From Neurospora tetrasperma FGSC 2508 (lineage: Eukaryota > Ascomycota > Sordariomycetes > Sordariales > Sordariaceae): a stretch of 64,000 bases of DNA. Positions 20,679 through 31,884 of the stretch are shown here, piece after piece; within the stretch, counting starts at the first letter, position 1, and each line of letters starts with the position of its first letter. Position numbers and translations under genes: made by a program. The notes beneath the pieces were generated by a model, which did no database searches, was not told the DNA's origin, and saw only the letters and a program-made list of their open reading frames with translations. The DNA is taken from positions 854,409-918,408 of the forward strand of contig NW_009799100.1 of assembly GCF_000213175.1 (NCBI RefSeq). Reading direction: 5' to 3'.

Positions 20679-20948
20679 CTAGGTCTCAACCTTTTCTAGC
20701 CTTGATTCGTCGACACTTTGGAGGGACATGGGATTGAATGGCAAATATTGGCCGTCTGGCTGTGGATTCACGACAATGATCGTAATCGTTGAGCCAGTAA
20801 CGGCAATGACCTTGTAGCGGAGACTTGCGCCCCGGATGCAGACAACATCGCCAATCTGATACTGGAAAAACATGGTCATCAGTTGATCACTTTCCCACAC
20901 TTTGTGCTGTCCTGTGGAATACCCTTGTGCACTCTCACTCACCGACAT
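20679..20948 (-). CDS. Small hypothetical protein, 89 aa, beta-rich
   Basis: Not recognised. The ATG at 20948 opens a frame without introns. Residues 1-24 are polar; residues 27-75 alternate hydrophobic and polar residues in a way that suggests a small beta-barrel (IGDVVCIRGASLRYKVIAVT then TITIIVVNPQPDGQYLPF). Inner Met codons (24, 26) could also serve as starts, giving a protein that is only the barrel. The stretch reads like a conserved domain rather than chance sequence, but I cannot name a family. Confidence 0.5.
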   Translation of the reverse strand: MSVSESAQGYSTGQHKVWESDQLMTMFFQYQIGDVVCIRGASLRYKVIAVTGSTITIIVVNPQPDGQYLPFNPMSLQSVDESRLEKVET

Positions 20949-23900
20949 GAGTTTTGGTGAGAGGAAAAAAGTAAATAACTCTCTCCGTGAGAAAGCTCGG
21001 GGGTTTGTTTCAAAGACGGGTGAAAATGTTGACGGGTATGGACCTGCTCAGCTAGGTAAGGTCTGGCCTTCGGCTCCTGTTCTGGACCGGAGTAATAGAA
21101 TTCAAAGGTGGCGAGATCTTTTCTCTGCAGCGATTGGAAAATGCATTGAAGTCAAGAAAAAAAGAATATCTCTTGTTGTTAGTAACTTCGTGCCAGAGGG
21201 AGGCATTTTATATCGGTTTCGTGACAATTGGGCTCATAGTGATCAAGGCATACAGATAACCGACAAAGATCCAGTTTCGCCTTGCCCAGATATTGCGGTT
21301 ATCCGCGAAAGAAGTAGATGGTACACTGGAAACCCGATATGTAAAGCCTGAATTTGCGATGGTGGCAGGCCGGCACGTAGGGAAGACTGATCCGGTAGTA
21401 GTGAGTACGTCCAATATTCCTGTCCCCGGACTATCGGCAGCATCATTGGTCCCAGAAATTCATGAACATCAACGAGATGTCAAGCCGATAGCCCCGATAG
21501 GTCAGTGGTTGATGACTTGTATGTACGGGTACCACAGCAGCACCATCAATGTTCCCTCCTGTGGCATGATGGGTGCGACGGTCATTGCTTGTGAATGGGA
21601 AAGTCGGAAGTGCCATTGGATACCAAGTAGCTCCGTTGTTCTTCACATCTGCCGATCATCCTGGTCTCGTGAGTTGCAGTAAAGGTTCACCACCACCCTA
21701 GAAGAGTGATGAACAAGTGAGGACTAGACGTGTCCTCCCGCCTTTCTAATATACTCTGCGTCGATGCCCGACTATAACTCCAGTACCACATCCTGTGTTG
21801 TAAGCCAGGCATAGTGCGCTCTGGCCATACGTCTTGGAACTGGGCTTGATTTGGGCTTGAGATATCCTCGATGAACTTAACGACTGGAAATTGATGCAAA
21901 GAGATATCCACATCCTTGATGGCTCGCAATAAGTCCTTAATGAAGCTGCGAGAAGGCGCGCCCAGAAATAGTCATACTTGAATAAGGCCTCAGTGGGCCA
22001 CGAGGCAGGAAGGGGTCCATCTTCCCGTCAACCCCCAAATGTACCTAATGTAACCGGCGTGTTGACAATTGCCCCCTTGTGCAACGCCTATCGCTCGAAG
22101 CTGACCAAAAGATCTTTTTTTTTCTCTTTCTTTTTCGGTAAACATAGGTTTGCCATCTAATGGCACGAGTGTACGCTACCACATCCTCATGCGCGGAAAA
22201 GGCTTATGTGGAAAAAAAAACAAGATAAAAAAAGGGGCGTTTTTTTTTTTTAACTTTATGCTTCACTGGCCGCCCATCAAGGCAAGGAATCCCTTGGGCA
22301 ATGAGATATCGAAGGGTTTATCTACCTCGGCGTCGGCGTGCCACTAGCGGGTAGCCAAGATTCCAATTTATCGGCGTGTAAAACCATTTGCAGTAATCCT
22401 CTCCTTTACCGGCGGGATCTTGTCGAGATTGAGCGTGTCCAAGGTGGTATTATGACGACAGTTTCTCTCTCTACATACCACGTCCTGGTACCTCTCCGAG
22501 CTCGAACGGTCGGCTTCATATCAGGAAACCGGAATGACCGCCCCAATCTTTTATTCTGGATATGCCTTGCTGTCACTAACGACTCGAAGAGCCCGTAATG
22601 CACAAGCCATCCTATGATCTAGCAGTGCAGGGCAGACAGCGTCCGAGCTACGTACCCCCCAAAAGGCGGCAACATTAGAGGGGCTTTCCTGTGGGAGGTG
22701 TACAGTGCAGTATTGCCATGCGGTGCTGCTGTCACTGGGTAGATGGTACCACAACTGTCTCATAGCCCAATCACGGGAATCGGCAACTGGTCGCGAGAGG
22801 AGCGTGAGTTCTGGATAAGGCCAGATCCTCGGGCATGGCGTCTGTCGAGCGAAGGAACATCCAGACTGCTCTTCAAAGACGTCAGTGGCTGAAGATACAA
22901 CATTAGCTACCCGGTTACTGGAGTGCGGCCTTGCTGTTGACGTGGCCAGATGCTACTGTTCTGGTTTGCAACGTTAGACAGCATGGTGATATTCTGTGTT
23001 ACACCAGATCTGAAGATTAGGTAATTACCCAATGGTAGGGTACCTGTCCTTCACAATCACAGTGCTCAAGCTGCTGTGATCTCGATCTTGTGGTGTTGAT
23101 GTTGTGCTGTCGCTTGAGACAACCCGTAGCCTCAAAATAGGCACTGGACCATTGATAGAAGTGGGTATGAGCCGGGGAAGCTGCCAAAGATGCTTGTTAG
23201 ACACTGGCTCCTAGAATCACCATTTCACGTCGAAGTAAAACTAACTCTTACTCGCATTGAACCATTGCGAGGCTTCCTATCAGGTTAACACCAAGAGCTC
23301 AGAGTGTTGTCGCTCTCAAGATAGGTAAAAATTCCCATGCGAAAGACAGTATTGGCAGATGGATGATCTGTCGGGAAAGGTTGGTGAAGACATTCGATGG
23401 TCGAAAAGAAAGGTACTGTACGCAGACAGTACACGGAATTAGGTAAGAGGTCTGATGAAAAGAAAACATGTGAACGGAAAGAGAGATAGGTAGAGGTAGG
23501 AAGGGAAGGGTACCCGAGATGCATGAGAGAGATTGACTTCGACCTGCCCGGTCTCCAGCGTTATGTCACCCGTCGTCCTTGCACTGTCTTCCGCCTTCCT
23601 GCTTCAACGACAGACAAACAGACCTGCAGGGCTATGATACAGCTTGCCGTGTCATGAGACAGGAGTGCCAAAGCTGGTTATCTCCGCATGCATTATTCGA
23701 GATAGGAGATTTGACGGATCGCCATTGCCAAGGCAAGCTGCATGTAGCTCTTTCCAAGCCACAAAATGCTAGGTGCTGTTCCTTCTCGATTCCGGTCTGT
23801 ATGTAGAGGTACTAATTGCATGAAACTAATGTACCTTGCCGTAGCGTCTGACAGAGCTAAGGAGCTTGACCACATCCGGGTTCTAACTGGATTACTATCG

Positions 23901-24143
23901 TTTCGGCACCAGCGACAAAATGGAAACTTTGCCTTGGCGCCTTTTCAAGGAGGAGACCAAGAGGCTTGCTAGCGCTAGTACGTAACGATAAATTTCCATG
24001 GTCCAGGCATACCTCTATGTACCTACCTACATATGAAGCCCATTCCCCGCCTAGTGCAAACCTATCCAACCTGCTCATCCCTTGTACGCATCCATTGTTC
24101 CTATCTCCTATCACCACTCAACGAGCAGCACACTTGTCTTTCC
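20949..24143. other. Long gene-poor stretch with possible gene relics
   Basis: About 3.2 kb without an intact gene. Minus-strand frames at 21443-21646 (RRTHHATGGNIDGAAVVPVH), 21687-21960 (RSFIKDLLRAIKDVDISL) and 21208-21414 look protein-like but lack ATG starts and are bounded by stops; they may be pieces of one decayed minus-strand gene. Homopolymer runs of A and T occur at 22110-22255. Nothing recognisable from 22.6 to 24.1 kb. Confidence 0.35.
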
Positions 24144-26052
24144 ATGGCCATGGTACTCGGAGGCTTCGCAACGGTCCTTGTCTGGGCACTTGTGGGCTTA
24201 AGTACCGTTTCCGCCAGTCCAATTAGCTTACCAAATTCGAAATGTGCCGGGATTGACATCCAAGACACATTAAAGCGTCTTGTAAGAAGATGCTGTCAAG
24301 TACGAGGGAAGAGCCAAGTACCGAGCGACCAGGAGAATGGAATTTAACAGGCGCTGGAGGGAGCCACACTAAGGTACTATGAAACTTCAGTTGTCATATT
24401 GCTAAGCATCTGCTCTTTCCTCGATTCCATGGACCAGAGCCTGAGTGCCAGCCTCGATATCGAGGAAACCTGTGAGGAGTGCTACACCAGGGGGCTGCCA
24501 CATGCTGATTCGCTCTCAACCACAACGTCACCGACGTCTTCCGGAATCACACCCTCGACCGAGAGCGGGAGAGAAATCGAAGAGGTGACGAAAGTAGCGG
24601 ATCATCAACAACGAAGTCAAAGAGCTGATATACGAGAGAGATACTGACTGTACTGATACAGATTGGCCAGCCCTGGACCTGGACCTTGATGTCGATCTGA
24701 TTCCTCTACCAGAGGTCAAAATCGGGATTGCGTTCGAGGACGACTTCGAGCTGTATCTGAAGCTCAACATAAAGACGAACACAGCGTTGACATGTGTTGA
24801 ACCTCGTTTCTTCCAAGGATCCGAGTCCTGGTTTCTGCAACGGAGATGATATCACAGCGGGCCTTGCGGTTGTCACTGATATGATCATCGAACTTGACGC
24901 CGAGGTTGACATTAGCAGCGCCTTTCATATGAGGTTTGACAAGGGCGGGGGTACTGAACTCTCGTCGCCATGTCCAGCCGCAACTTTTCGAACTTCAACT
25001 TCTACCGTGGGAAGTTTCAGTTCCTGCCAGTCACCTTGTCTTCTCCAACAGCCACTCTCAAGACCGTCAAGTCAAGAGTCCCGCTAAAGGCTAGACTGGA
25101 GCTCAAGCAGGTGACGAAGCAACTCCGAAAGATAAAAATGAGGACTACGAGCCGCCGTTTGGGGCTGAAGTGGTTGCTAAAGGAATTATTATCCACGTGG
25201 CCGAGTTCTCAATATCCGCTACAGGACCCACGGTAAGGTATCTACTAATGACGATAACTTGGGCTCTGATAAGGCTACTCGGTGAAACGATGTGGAATCG
25301 GCCGGTGTTGTGCGCCCTGACAGTTCGTCATTACACGAACTTGCAGTCCGCAGAGACGGGGATGAGAAAGAAGACGAAGAGTGCAAGCTCATGGACCATA
25401 GAAGCCCTAGACAACACCTGGGGTCTTCGTCCTAATTCTTCTATCCCAGTTTTCCATACCAAAATAGGCGGCTTCTACGCCATCCACACCACGCCCACGA
25501 CGACAATCACGGCCACAATCACGGTGGGCTTGGAGGGACGTGAATCTCCCAGACTCTGCCGAGGTTCATTATCGCCAATAGCCAGCAGATCGTACAGACA
25601 GCTTGAGTGGGGCTGGGAAGGTGTACGGTGAGGTCGTGGACGTGTCTTCGCCTCGATAATATGGGCAGCCGGATTGCTTTGTGGTTGCCGCTGCCTACCT
25701 CTCCGTTCGTCCGAAGACCGCGAGCATCCCGCTTCTCTCGTAAAGCTACCTACCTCGAGACGTCTACTTCCAGCACCTCGTGACCTGGACCTGGCATGTT
25801 GGTATAGCTTCGGTTTGTTTGCCTCTGTACATTGTGGAGTCAGTGAGGAGGCTAGTTGTTCACGTACCAGCATACGGACCAAAACCTACCTGCATCTCGG
25901 CCAATATTCCTCATTCGTCACACCCTGGGAGGAGGACAAGAAGGGTTTTTGTGGAGGAGACAGCAAATCCGGGGGCTATTGGATCTAGCACTGGTACCCA
26001 ATACCAGTGGTTCGGTAACTGCTGCCATGTTGGAGGCTACGGAGGGTGTTGA
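24144..26052 (+). pseudogene. Frameshifted pseudogene of a secreted, beta-rich fungal protein
   Basis: It starts with a good signal peptide (ATG 24144, MAMVLGGFATVLVWALVGLS, cleavage near TVSA-SP). A plausible intron (about 24,282-24,439, GTAAGA donor) leads in frame to SLSASLDIEETCEECYTRG. Downstream blocks appear one after another in changing frames: LDLDVDLIPLPEVKIGIAFE (near 24,680), ITAGLAVVTDMIIELDAEVD (near 24,850), FNFYRGKFQFLPVTL (near 24,990), IIIHVAEFSIS (near 25,185) and DNTWGLRPNSSIPVFHT (near 25,410). These resemble a repeat-rich secreted or GPI-anchored family common in filamentous ascomycetes, which I recall but cannot name. At least three frame changes, not explained by introns, separate the blocks. 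The end coordinate is approximate. Confidence 0.65.
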
Positions 26053-26324
26053 GATGGTGGTCCATTGGTCTAGAACGCAACAAGCGCTAACGAAGCCCGA
26101 AGGTATTGTACAGTCATGGAAGGAAGTGTGTCCACTTTGGTGCATCTCGGCCACAGACTCGGCGTTACTCGTAAGTAGTGCATCGCATCAGGGCATAGGG
26201 CCTCCTTTTGGGGCCGGCTTACGTTCTCAGCTGACGATGGGAATGGTCGGTTCTAGGTTAGTTTGGGTTGTCTGTAAGCGAGGCCCTTCAGAGGGTGGCT
26301 CGAGGGTGGATACCACCCACCAGG
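26053..26324. other. Intergenic between the pseudogene and the MITE
   Basis: No gene seen. It may include the last degraded part of the secreted-protein pseudogene. Confidence 0.35.
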
Positions 26325-26326
26325 TA

Positions 26327-26546
26327 CAGTAATGTGCCCTGTTAATGCAACTAATTCCGGCAGTATGGGGGACAGCTCAAATCTTTTGCATTAAGAGGGC
26401 TTTTGCATTAAGGGGGCTTTTGCATTAAGGGGTACCTCACTCACATACAAAACTGGGAATCCGGGCCCAGAAATCGTTTGCATCTAATGGGCCAGTTTGT
26501 ATGTGTTTGCAAAAGGGGGGCCTTGCATTAACAGGGCACATTACTG
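26327..26546. mobile_element. 220 bp MITE, Tc1/mariner (pogo-like) type
   Basis: Perfect 24 bp terminal inverted repeats (26327-26350 and 26523-26546), beginning CAGTAATGTGCCCTG, are flanked on both sides by TA (26325-26326 and 26547-26548), the Tc1/mariner target duplication. There is no coding capacity. Inside are three direct 17 bp copies of CTTTTGCATTAAGRGGG (26383-26433) and a second inner inverted pair, CACATACAAAACTGG (26442-26456) against CCAGTTTGTATGTG (26492-26505). It lies 0.5 kb upstream of the hexose transporter. The perfect TIRs and lack of RIP damage suggest recent activity or a low copy number. Confidence 0.9.
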
Positions 26547-26548
26547 TA

Positions 26549-26940
26549 GGAACAGAAGAGTAGGGGTGGTCCCCTAAAGCCTTCTCCAACTTCTCCCCGC
26601 ACACAACCTAGGTAGCCCTGCCCGACCCCAGGAATCTCCCCGCTCCCCCATAAAACAACCCCAGATGGGGGGAATTGACCCCTGTAAATCAGCCAGTTGC
26701 AGATATGTCATCAGCCAATGATACCCCTGACAGCTGACTGCAGCAGAGTCTCGGCCATTCCTCCCCATAGTGGCTTGCATGTGCGTTGCATCAATGAGAC
26801 CTTGTCGCTTCCCTTATCGGGTATGTTGATGCTTCATTCTACTGTTTTCCAAGTATCTTCATGGAGTTACCCGTGAAGACAGATCAGACCATCATGGCCT
26901 GGCCATCTAAGTATCTAAATGTCACCTCGAGCTTCATCTT
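26549..26940. other. Upstream region of the hexose transporter
   Basis: No gene. It lies between the MITE and the transporter TATA box and is the likely promoter. Confidence 0.5.
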
Positions 26941-26948
26941 TATATAAG
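26941..26948 (+). promoter_or_regulatory. TATA box of the hexose transporter
   Basis: TATATAAG about 130 bp upstream of the ATG at 27075. Confidence 0.5.
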
Positions 26949-27074
26949 GCGAGGGCAGAGCCTTCTGTACTACGCGGTATGAGCTCTCTCATGTTCAAGT
27001 CGCTGCCTCTTTGAGTCTTGCCTTCCTCAACCACCTGTCTTTCACTACTCAGGACCGATATACCTCCGGACAAG

Positions 27075-28900
27075 ATGGGCTTGTCACTCAAGAAGCCTGA
27101 AGGTGTGCCGGGCAAGTCATGGCCCGCCATTGTCATTGGCTTGTTTGTCGCCTTTGGTGGTGTACTCTTTGGGTGTGTTCCCACACTCAAGACCCTCAAA
27201 CAACGATTACTCGTGTTGCCGTAACTAACATCCATGTAGGTATGACACTGGCACTATTGGCGGTATCCTTGCTATGCCCTATTGGCAAGATTTGTTTTCG
27301 ACAGGTTACAGAAACCCAGAGCATCACTTGGACGTTACCGCGTCGCAATCTGCCACTATCGTCTCCATTCTGTCCGCTGGAACCTTCTTTGGCGCTCTTG
27401 GTGCCGCTCCCCTTGCCGACTGGGCTGGACGGCGCTTGGGCCTTATTCTGTCGTCGTTTGTGTTTATTTTCGGTGTTATCCTACAGACCGCGGCCGTCAG
27501 CATTCCTCTTTTTCTGGCTGGCCGATTCTTTGCTGGATTGGGAGTTGGTCTCATATCGGCAACCAGTAAGTCAACTCGATAACATTGTTCAACGGTATTG
27601 CTAGAGGCTATCTCGCCCCCAACTGCGATCTTGGAAGAGTGGTTCATCCATGTGGCATTGACTAACACATATTTAAAGTCCCCCTCTATCAATCCGAGAC
27701 TGCCCCAAAATGGATTCGTGGTGTCATCGTCGGGTCCTATCAGCTAGCCATTACCATCGGTCTTCTTCTTGCCTCCATTGTCAACAATGCCACGCATAAC
27801 CTGCAGAACACCGGCTGCTATCGCATCCCCATAGCTGTTCAATTTGCATGGGCGATTATCCTGATCGTTGGCATGATCATTCTTCCCGAAACTCCACGCT
27901 TTCATATCAAGAGAGACAATCTCCCAGCCGCCACTAAGTCTCTAGCTATCCTCCGCCGTCTGGAGCAGAACCATCCAGCGATCATCGAAGAGCTTTCCGA
28001 GATCCAAGCAAATCATGAATTTGAGAAGAGCCTCGGGAAGGCGACCTACTTAGACTGCCTCAAGGGAAATCTACTCAAGCGGCTGCTTACTGGCTGTTTT
28101 CTCCAGAGTCTGCAGCAGTTGACTGGCATCAACTTTATCTTCTACTACGGCACACAATTTTTCAAGAACTCCGGATTCTCAGACTCGTTTCTGATATCCT
28201 TGATCACTAATCTTGTCAATGTCGTGTCGACCCTTCCCGGACTCTACGCCATCGACAAATGGGGTCGGAGGCCTGTTTTGCTCTGGGGAGCTGTTGGGAT
28301 GTGTGTCTGCCAGTTCATCGTTGCTATTCTTGGGACAACAACGACAAGTCAAGATGCAAGCGGAATGATCATTGTGCATAATCTCGCCGCACAGAAAGCA
28401 GCTATTGCATTTATTTGCTTCTACATCTTTTTCTTCGCTGCTTCTTGGGGTCCAGTTGCCTGGTAAGTGATCCCACTCTCCTCATCACGCCAAGTTCTAC
28501 CAGCAGCTAACTGTTAGGTTCCAGGGTCGTTACAGGCGAGATCTTCCCCCTTAAAGTCCGCGCCAAGTCGCTCTCCATAACTACAGCGTCGAATTGGCTG
28601 CTCAACTGGGCCATTGCTTACAGCACACCTTACCTTGTCAACTACGGCCCTGGCAATGCGAACCTTCAGTCCAAGATCTTCTTCGTCTGGGGCGGATGCT
28701 GCTTCATCTGCATCGCATTCGTTTACTTCATGATCTATGAGACAAAAGGTCTCACACTGGAGCAGGTTGACGAGCTATATGAAGAGGTGTCGGATGCCAG
28801 GAAGAGTATTGGTTGGGTGCCGACTATCACTTTCCGGGAGATCCGGGAGGAAAAGAAGGTAAGGGATCCAGTTGTTGATATCACTGAAGAGGCAGCTTGA
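27075..28900 (+). CDS. MFS hexose transporter (sugar porter family, four exons)
   Basis: Imports glucose or a related monosaccharide, probably by proton symport or facilitated diffusion, at the plasma membrane. Exons 27075-27172, 27240-27565, 27679-28462 and 28525-28900 are joined by GT-AG introns of 67, 113 and 62 bp; all joins keep frame and give 527 aa. Introns 1 and 3 have clear CTAAC branch sites. Twelve hydrophobic segments are expected. Family marks in order: GGVLFGYDTGTIGGI in helix 1, ADWAGRRLG in the 2-3 loop, GRFFAGLGVGLIS, ETAPKWIRG, LPETPRFHIKRDN before the large central loop, QQLTGINFIFYYG in helix 7, DKWGRRPVLLWG, and YETKGLTLEQVDELYEE after helix 12. Length is typical. Substrate cannot be fixed from sequence. 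It is the last intact gene before the AT-rich block. Confidence 0.94.
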
Positions 28901-29131
28901 GATAATTTGGATCTGTGTATAGGGTTTCAGAGAGCTGCTGGCGGAAAAGGATATAGTGATACTGTACAATGTATCTCGTCATGAAGAAATAGCTATAGGA
29001 CTAGTAGCGGGAACCTTGGGCCTGCCCCGGGCCAAGACGCTACCGAACGTGTATAGTAGACTAGGACGGGTACAATTTATAGAGAAGAAGACTATAGAAC
29101 ATATACGTGGCGGCTGCTCTTAAGTATATAT
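28901..29131. other. Transporter 3' flank
   Basis: Presumed 3' UTR and short spacer up to the border LTR. No gene. Confidence 0.45.
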
Positions 29132-29384
29132 TGTAACGGGTCTGCCAGAGTATTGCAAAGCGAGCAGTCGTGTAATGGTTGAAATGCTATATTTGATAAA
29201 GAGAACAAGAGAAGACTGCACCAGAAGGGTGCAGTTGAAAGAAGGTTTTATGGTCGGGCGCACGAGCCAGGCAAACATGTGGATCCGACCAATTAGGAAG
29301 CTCGCATCCTTATCGATACGCCCCATCCCGTTTTAGTAGACTTAGTAAAGCCGAGTCTTTAATCCTAGGCGCTAGCCCTATGAT
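29132..29384 (-). mobile_element. Probable border LTR of a retroelement
   Basis: Starts TGTAACGGG and ends CCCTATGATA, matching in layout the ends of the 224 bp LTRs further right (TGTYACGGGG to CCCTRTRRTA). Read on the minus strand it would begin TATCATAGGG, the RIP form of TGTCATAGGG, and it is preceded by a G-rich tract (complement of 29387-29420) that looks like a polypurine tract. I see no second copy in the window, so the element is incomplete here or its partner is too damaged. The outer 200 bp is scarcely mutated. Confidence 0.45.
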
Positions 29385-31655
29385 ATTACCCCCCCTGCTC
29401 CCCCCGGCTCCCCCCTTGAGGAGCCGGGCCTATTGTACTAAAAAGTACTCTGTTAAATATACGAAAAATAACTAAAATCTCCTATAACTATTCCTTGTCA
29501 AATACTTAGCTAAATAGGTACGAATAATAATATTAGAAAAGAAAGATTTCCCTATTAGAGTCCCTAAATAAACGTTGTACAATTACCTACTCCCTACCCG
29601 AGTTAGTATTATTACCCTTATAGAGCTGTACCCCGACCGAAGTATTAAGATTGAATTAGGAGATATTTCTAGATTTTGTCTATCCGGGGATTAATTGTTG
29701 TAATACTTTAGCAATCCGTAATAGAGATAATTAAAATTAAGGTTATTACCTAGTACTTTGTAGCGTTCTATTTCTCCTACTAGTAGGAACTTTATCCTTA
29801 CTACTATAAAGATAGTTTAATAATCCTTATATATACGAAATGTTAAATTTATTACCCTTTAATAGTTGTACATTGTAGTAAATACTAGTTCAATTGGCTA
29901 TACGTAGAGGGGTATAATCTAAGGATTTATTATATTACTAATATAAAAAAGAATGAATTAGTATTCCTAGTATTGTAGCTTCGCTTCTTTTAATTATTAG
30001 AGATTCCTTTTTTGGAATTCTCGGTTAGTGTTCCCTTTACTATAGTTTTATTAGGGTCGTTTCTAATAAGACTTTACTTAGTCCGAGTTTTCCTCCTCTT
30101 TTAGATTGTTATTATTGTAACCGTCTAAACCCCTACTATTACGATGCCGACTAACAAGGACTTTAGAAAAGACGTATTATTGCACGAAGGGGGAAAGATT
30201 AGAAGAGAGTAGCGAAAACTCTGCTTTCAAACTATATATATTATAGGGTGGAGATAGGGGTTAAGGATATGACTCGGATTTGTAGTACTACGGTAGGGGA
30301 ATACCGAGGCTTCAGTATTATAGTTTCTAATACTATAATAGTACCCCGGGTTCCAAAATGCAATTAACTTTAATTATAGGTAAGCCTACTATACTAGTAC
30401 GCAGCTATCGCTATAGCGCTAAGGAACGTAGTCTATACGTATAGCGCTAAGCCGTAGTTGCCCCGAGTAATAGTCGCTTTACGCGCTAAGTCTAAAGTAA
30501 TTTAGGTTGTAGCGCCCAGGCCTCCCTAAATAAATACGTATATCCCGGCGCATTTTCGCCTCTATAATTAGGATTTATTCTTCTTCTTCTTCTCCTCCTT
30601 TCCCTCCTTCTCCTTCTCCCCTTCCTTTAGCGTATATTTTACTCTTCTTTTATTATAGCGTTACTATTATATAATATAAGTATAAAACTCCTTCTTCGTT
30701 TAAAAAATACTTTTATAATATTAGTTTCTATTCCCTATTCTTTCTCCTAAATTTTTAGTACTATTATTATACTACTTTGCCTTAATATTAATATTAAAGC
30801 CCTCGTAGTAAATTAATATATTAGTAGGGTTAATTTTATTGATAATACCTTTATTAATAATCTTAGATATATAATTTGCTTTTATATAACTATGAAGATA
30901 CTATTTTAAATAGTAGTAAGCTTATTATATTATATTACTATCTCCCCCTTAGTCGGCGCCGGAAGTGCTTTATTTATTATAACAGTAAGAATAATTATAA
31001 TTAAATAAAAAAAATTTTATATAACGTTATTCTAACGTTCCTAAGTTATTATTCTTATAAATAGTAATAGTACTAATATAGTAACTATAATTCGTTAGGC
31101 TACGTCCTTTTAAAAGAAGGACGGTAATAAATTTATATAGTCCGAGGAGGTTTACTATTATATTACTATCGAGTTGAGGGATTTAATAATTTGTTTTAAT
31201 ATTATATCTAAGGGCTAAAAGGCAGATAAGTCCTTAGTTAGGCCTAAGAAGGGTACTAAAAATATTTAAATCTATAATTATAATATAGGCCTTATATTAT
31301 TCCTTTAATATTCTATTAATATTCCCGTAGTGTACTGCCATTAATAAGATTATTAACGTCTATCGAATTATAGTTTAATAGCTAACTCTTTATTATTCTA
31401 ATTATAATATACCAGTGGAGGCGTACTATTTCTAGTATAATATATAGTATTTTCGCCTAATCGATAGTAATATTAATTATATTAATTAGTCTTTAATTAA
31501 ATTTTAGTTCTATACCGCCGTTAAATCGGAGGTTGCTTATATACTTAGCGAATTGGGTATTACTAATAAAAAGAATATTAATCTTTAGATTAATAAAATT
31601 ATATCCAACTTCCCTATTTTAACAATATTTTTAGTTAGGGCTCTTATTTAGCAAT
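29385..31655. other. RIP-degraded interior, probably of the border element
   Basis: No frame longer than about 60 codons. Pyrimidine tracts at 29,387-29,420 and 30,575-30,630 and a GAAGGGGGAAAG tract near 30,188 are the only structured parts. It is probably interior retroelement DNA cut by the insertion at 31,661, but no domain is convincingly readable. Confidence 0.35.
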
Positions 31656-31660
31656 ATAAT

Positions 31661-31884
31661 TATCACGGGGCAAGAGGGCACCGTTGGAGGTAAGGTAGGA
31701 TATACATTATTATACGAAGGAGGAGAAGGGAAAGTGTGCGTAGAGGACTGGCTATATAAGCGAGAGCCTAGACTGGGCCAGTCCGTGCGCGTACACACAC
31801 GTGGGACTGTACGTAACTAGAGCTATTAATAGCTCTAAAATGAAGGCGTATAGTATAACTATATTACAGGCTAGCCCTATAATA
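31661..31884 (-). repeat. LTR (left, 3' LTR in element orientation)
   Basis: 224 bp direct repeat of 38797-39020. Its outer half keeps unmutated bases (TATCAC, GGGCACC, GGACTGGC, GGGCCAGTCCGTGCG), while its inner half carries C-to-T and G-to-A changes relative to the other copy. Confidence 0.93.
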
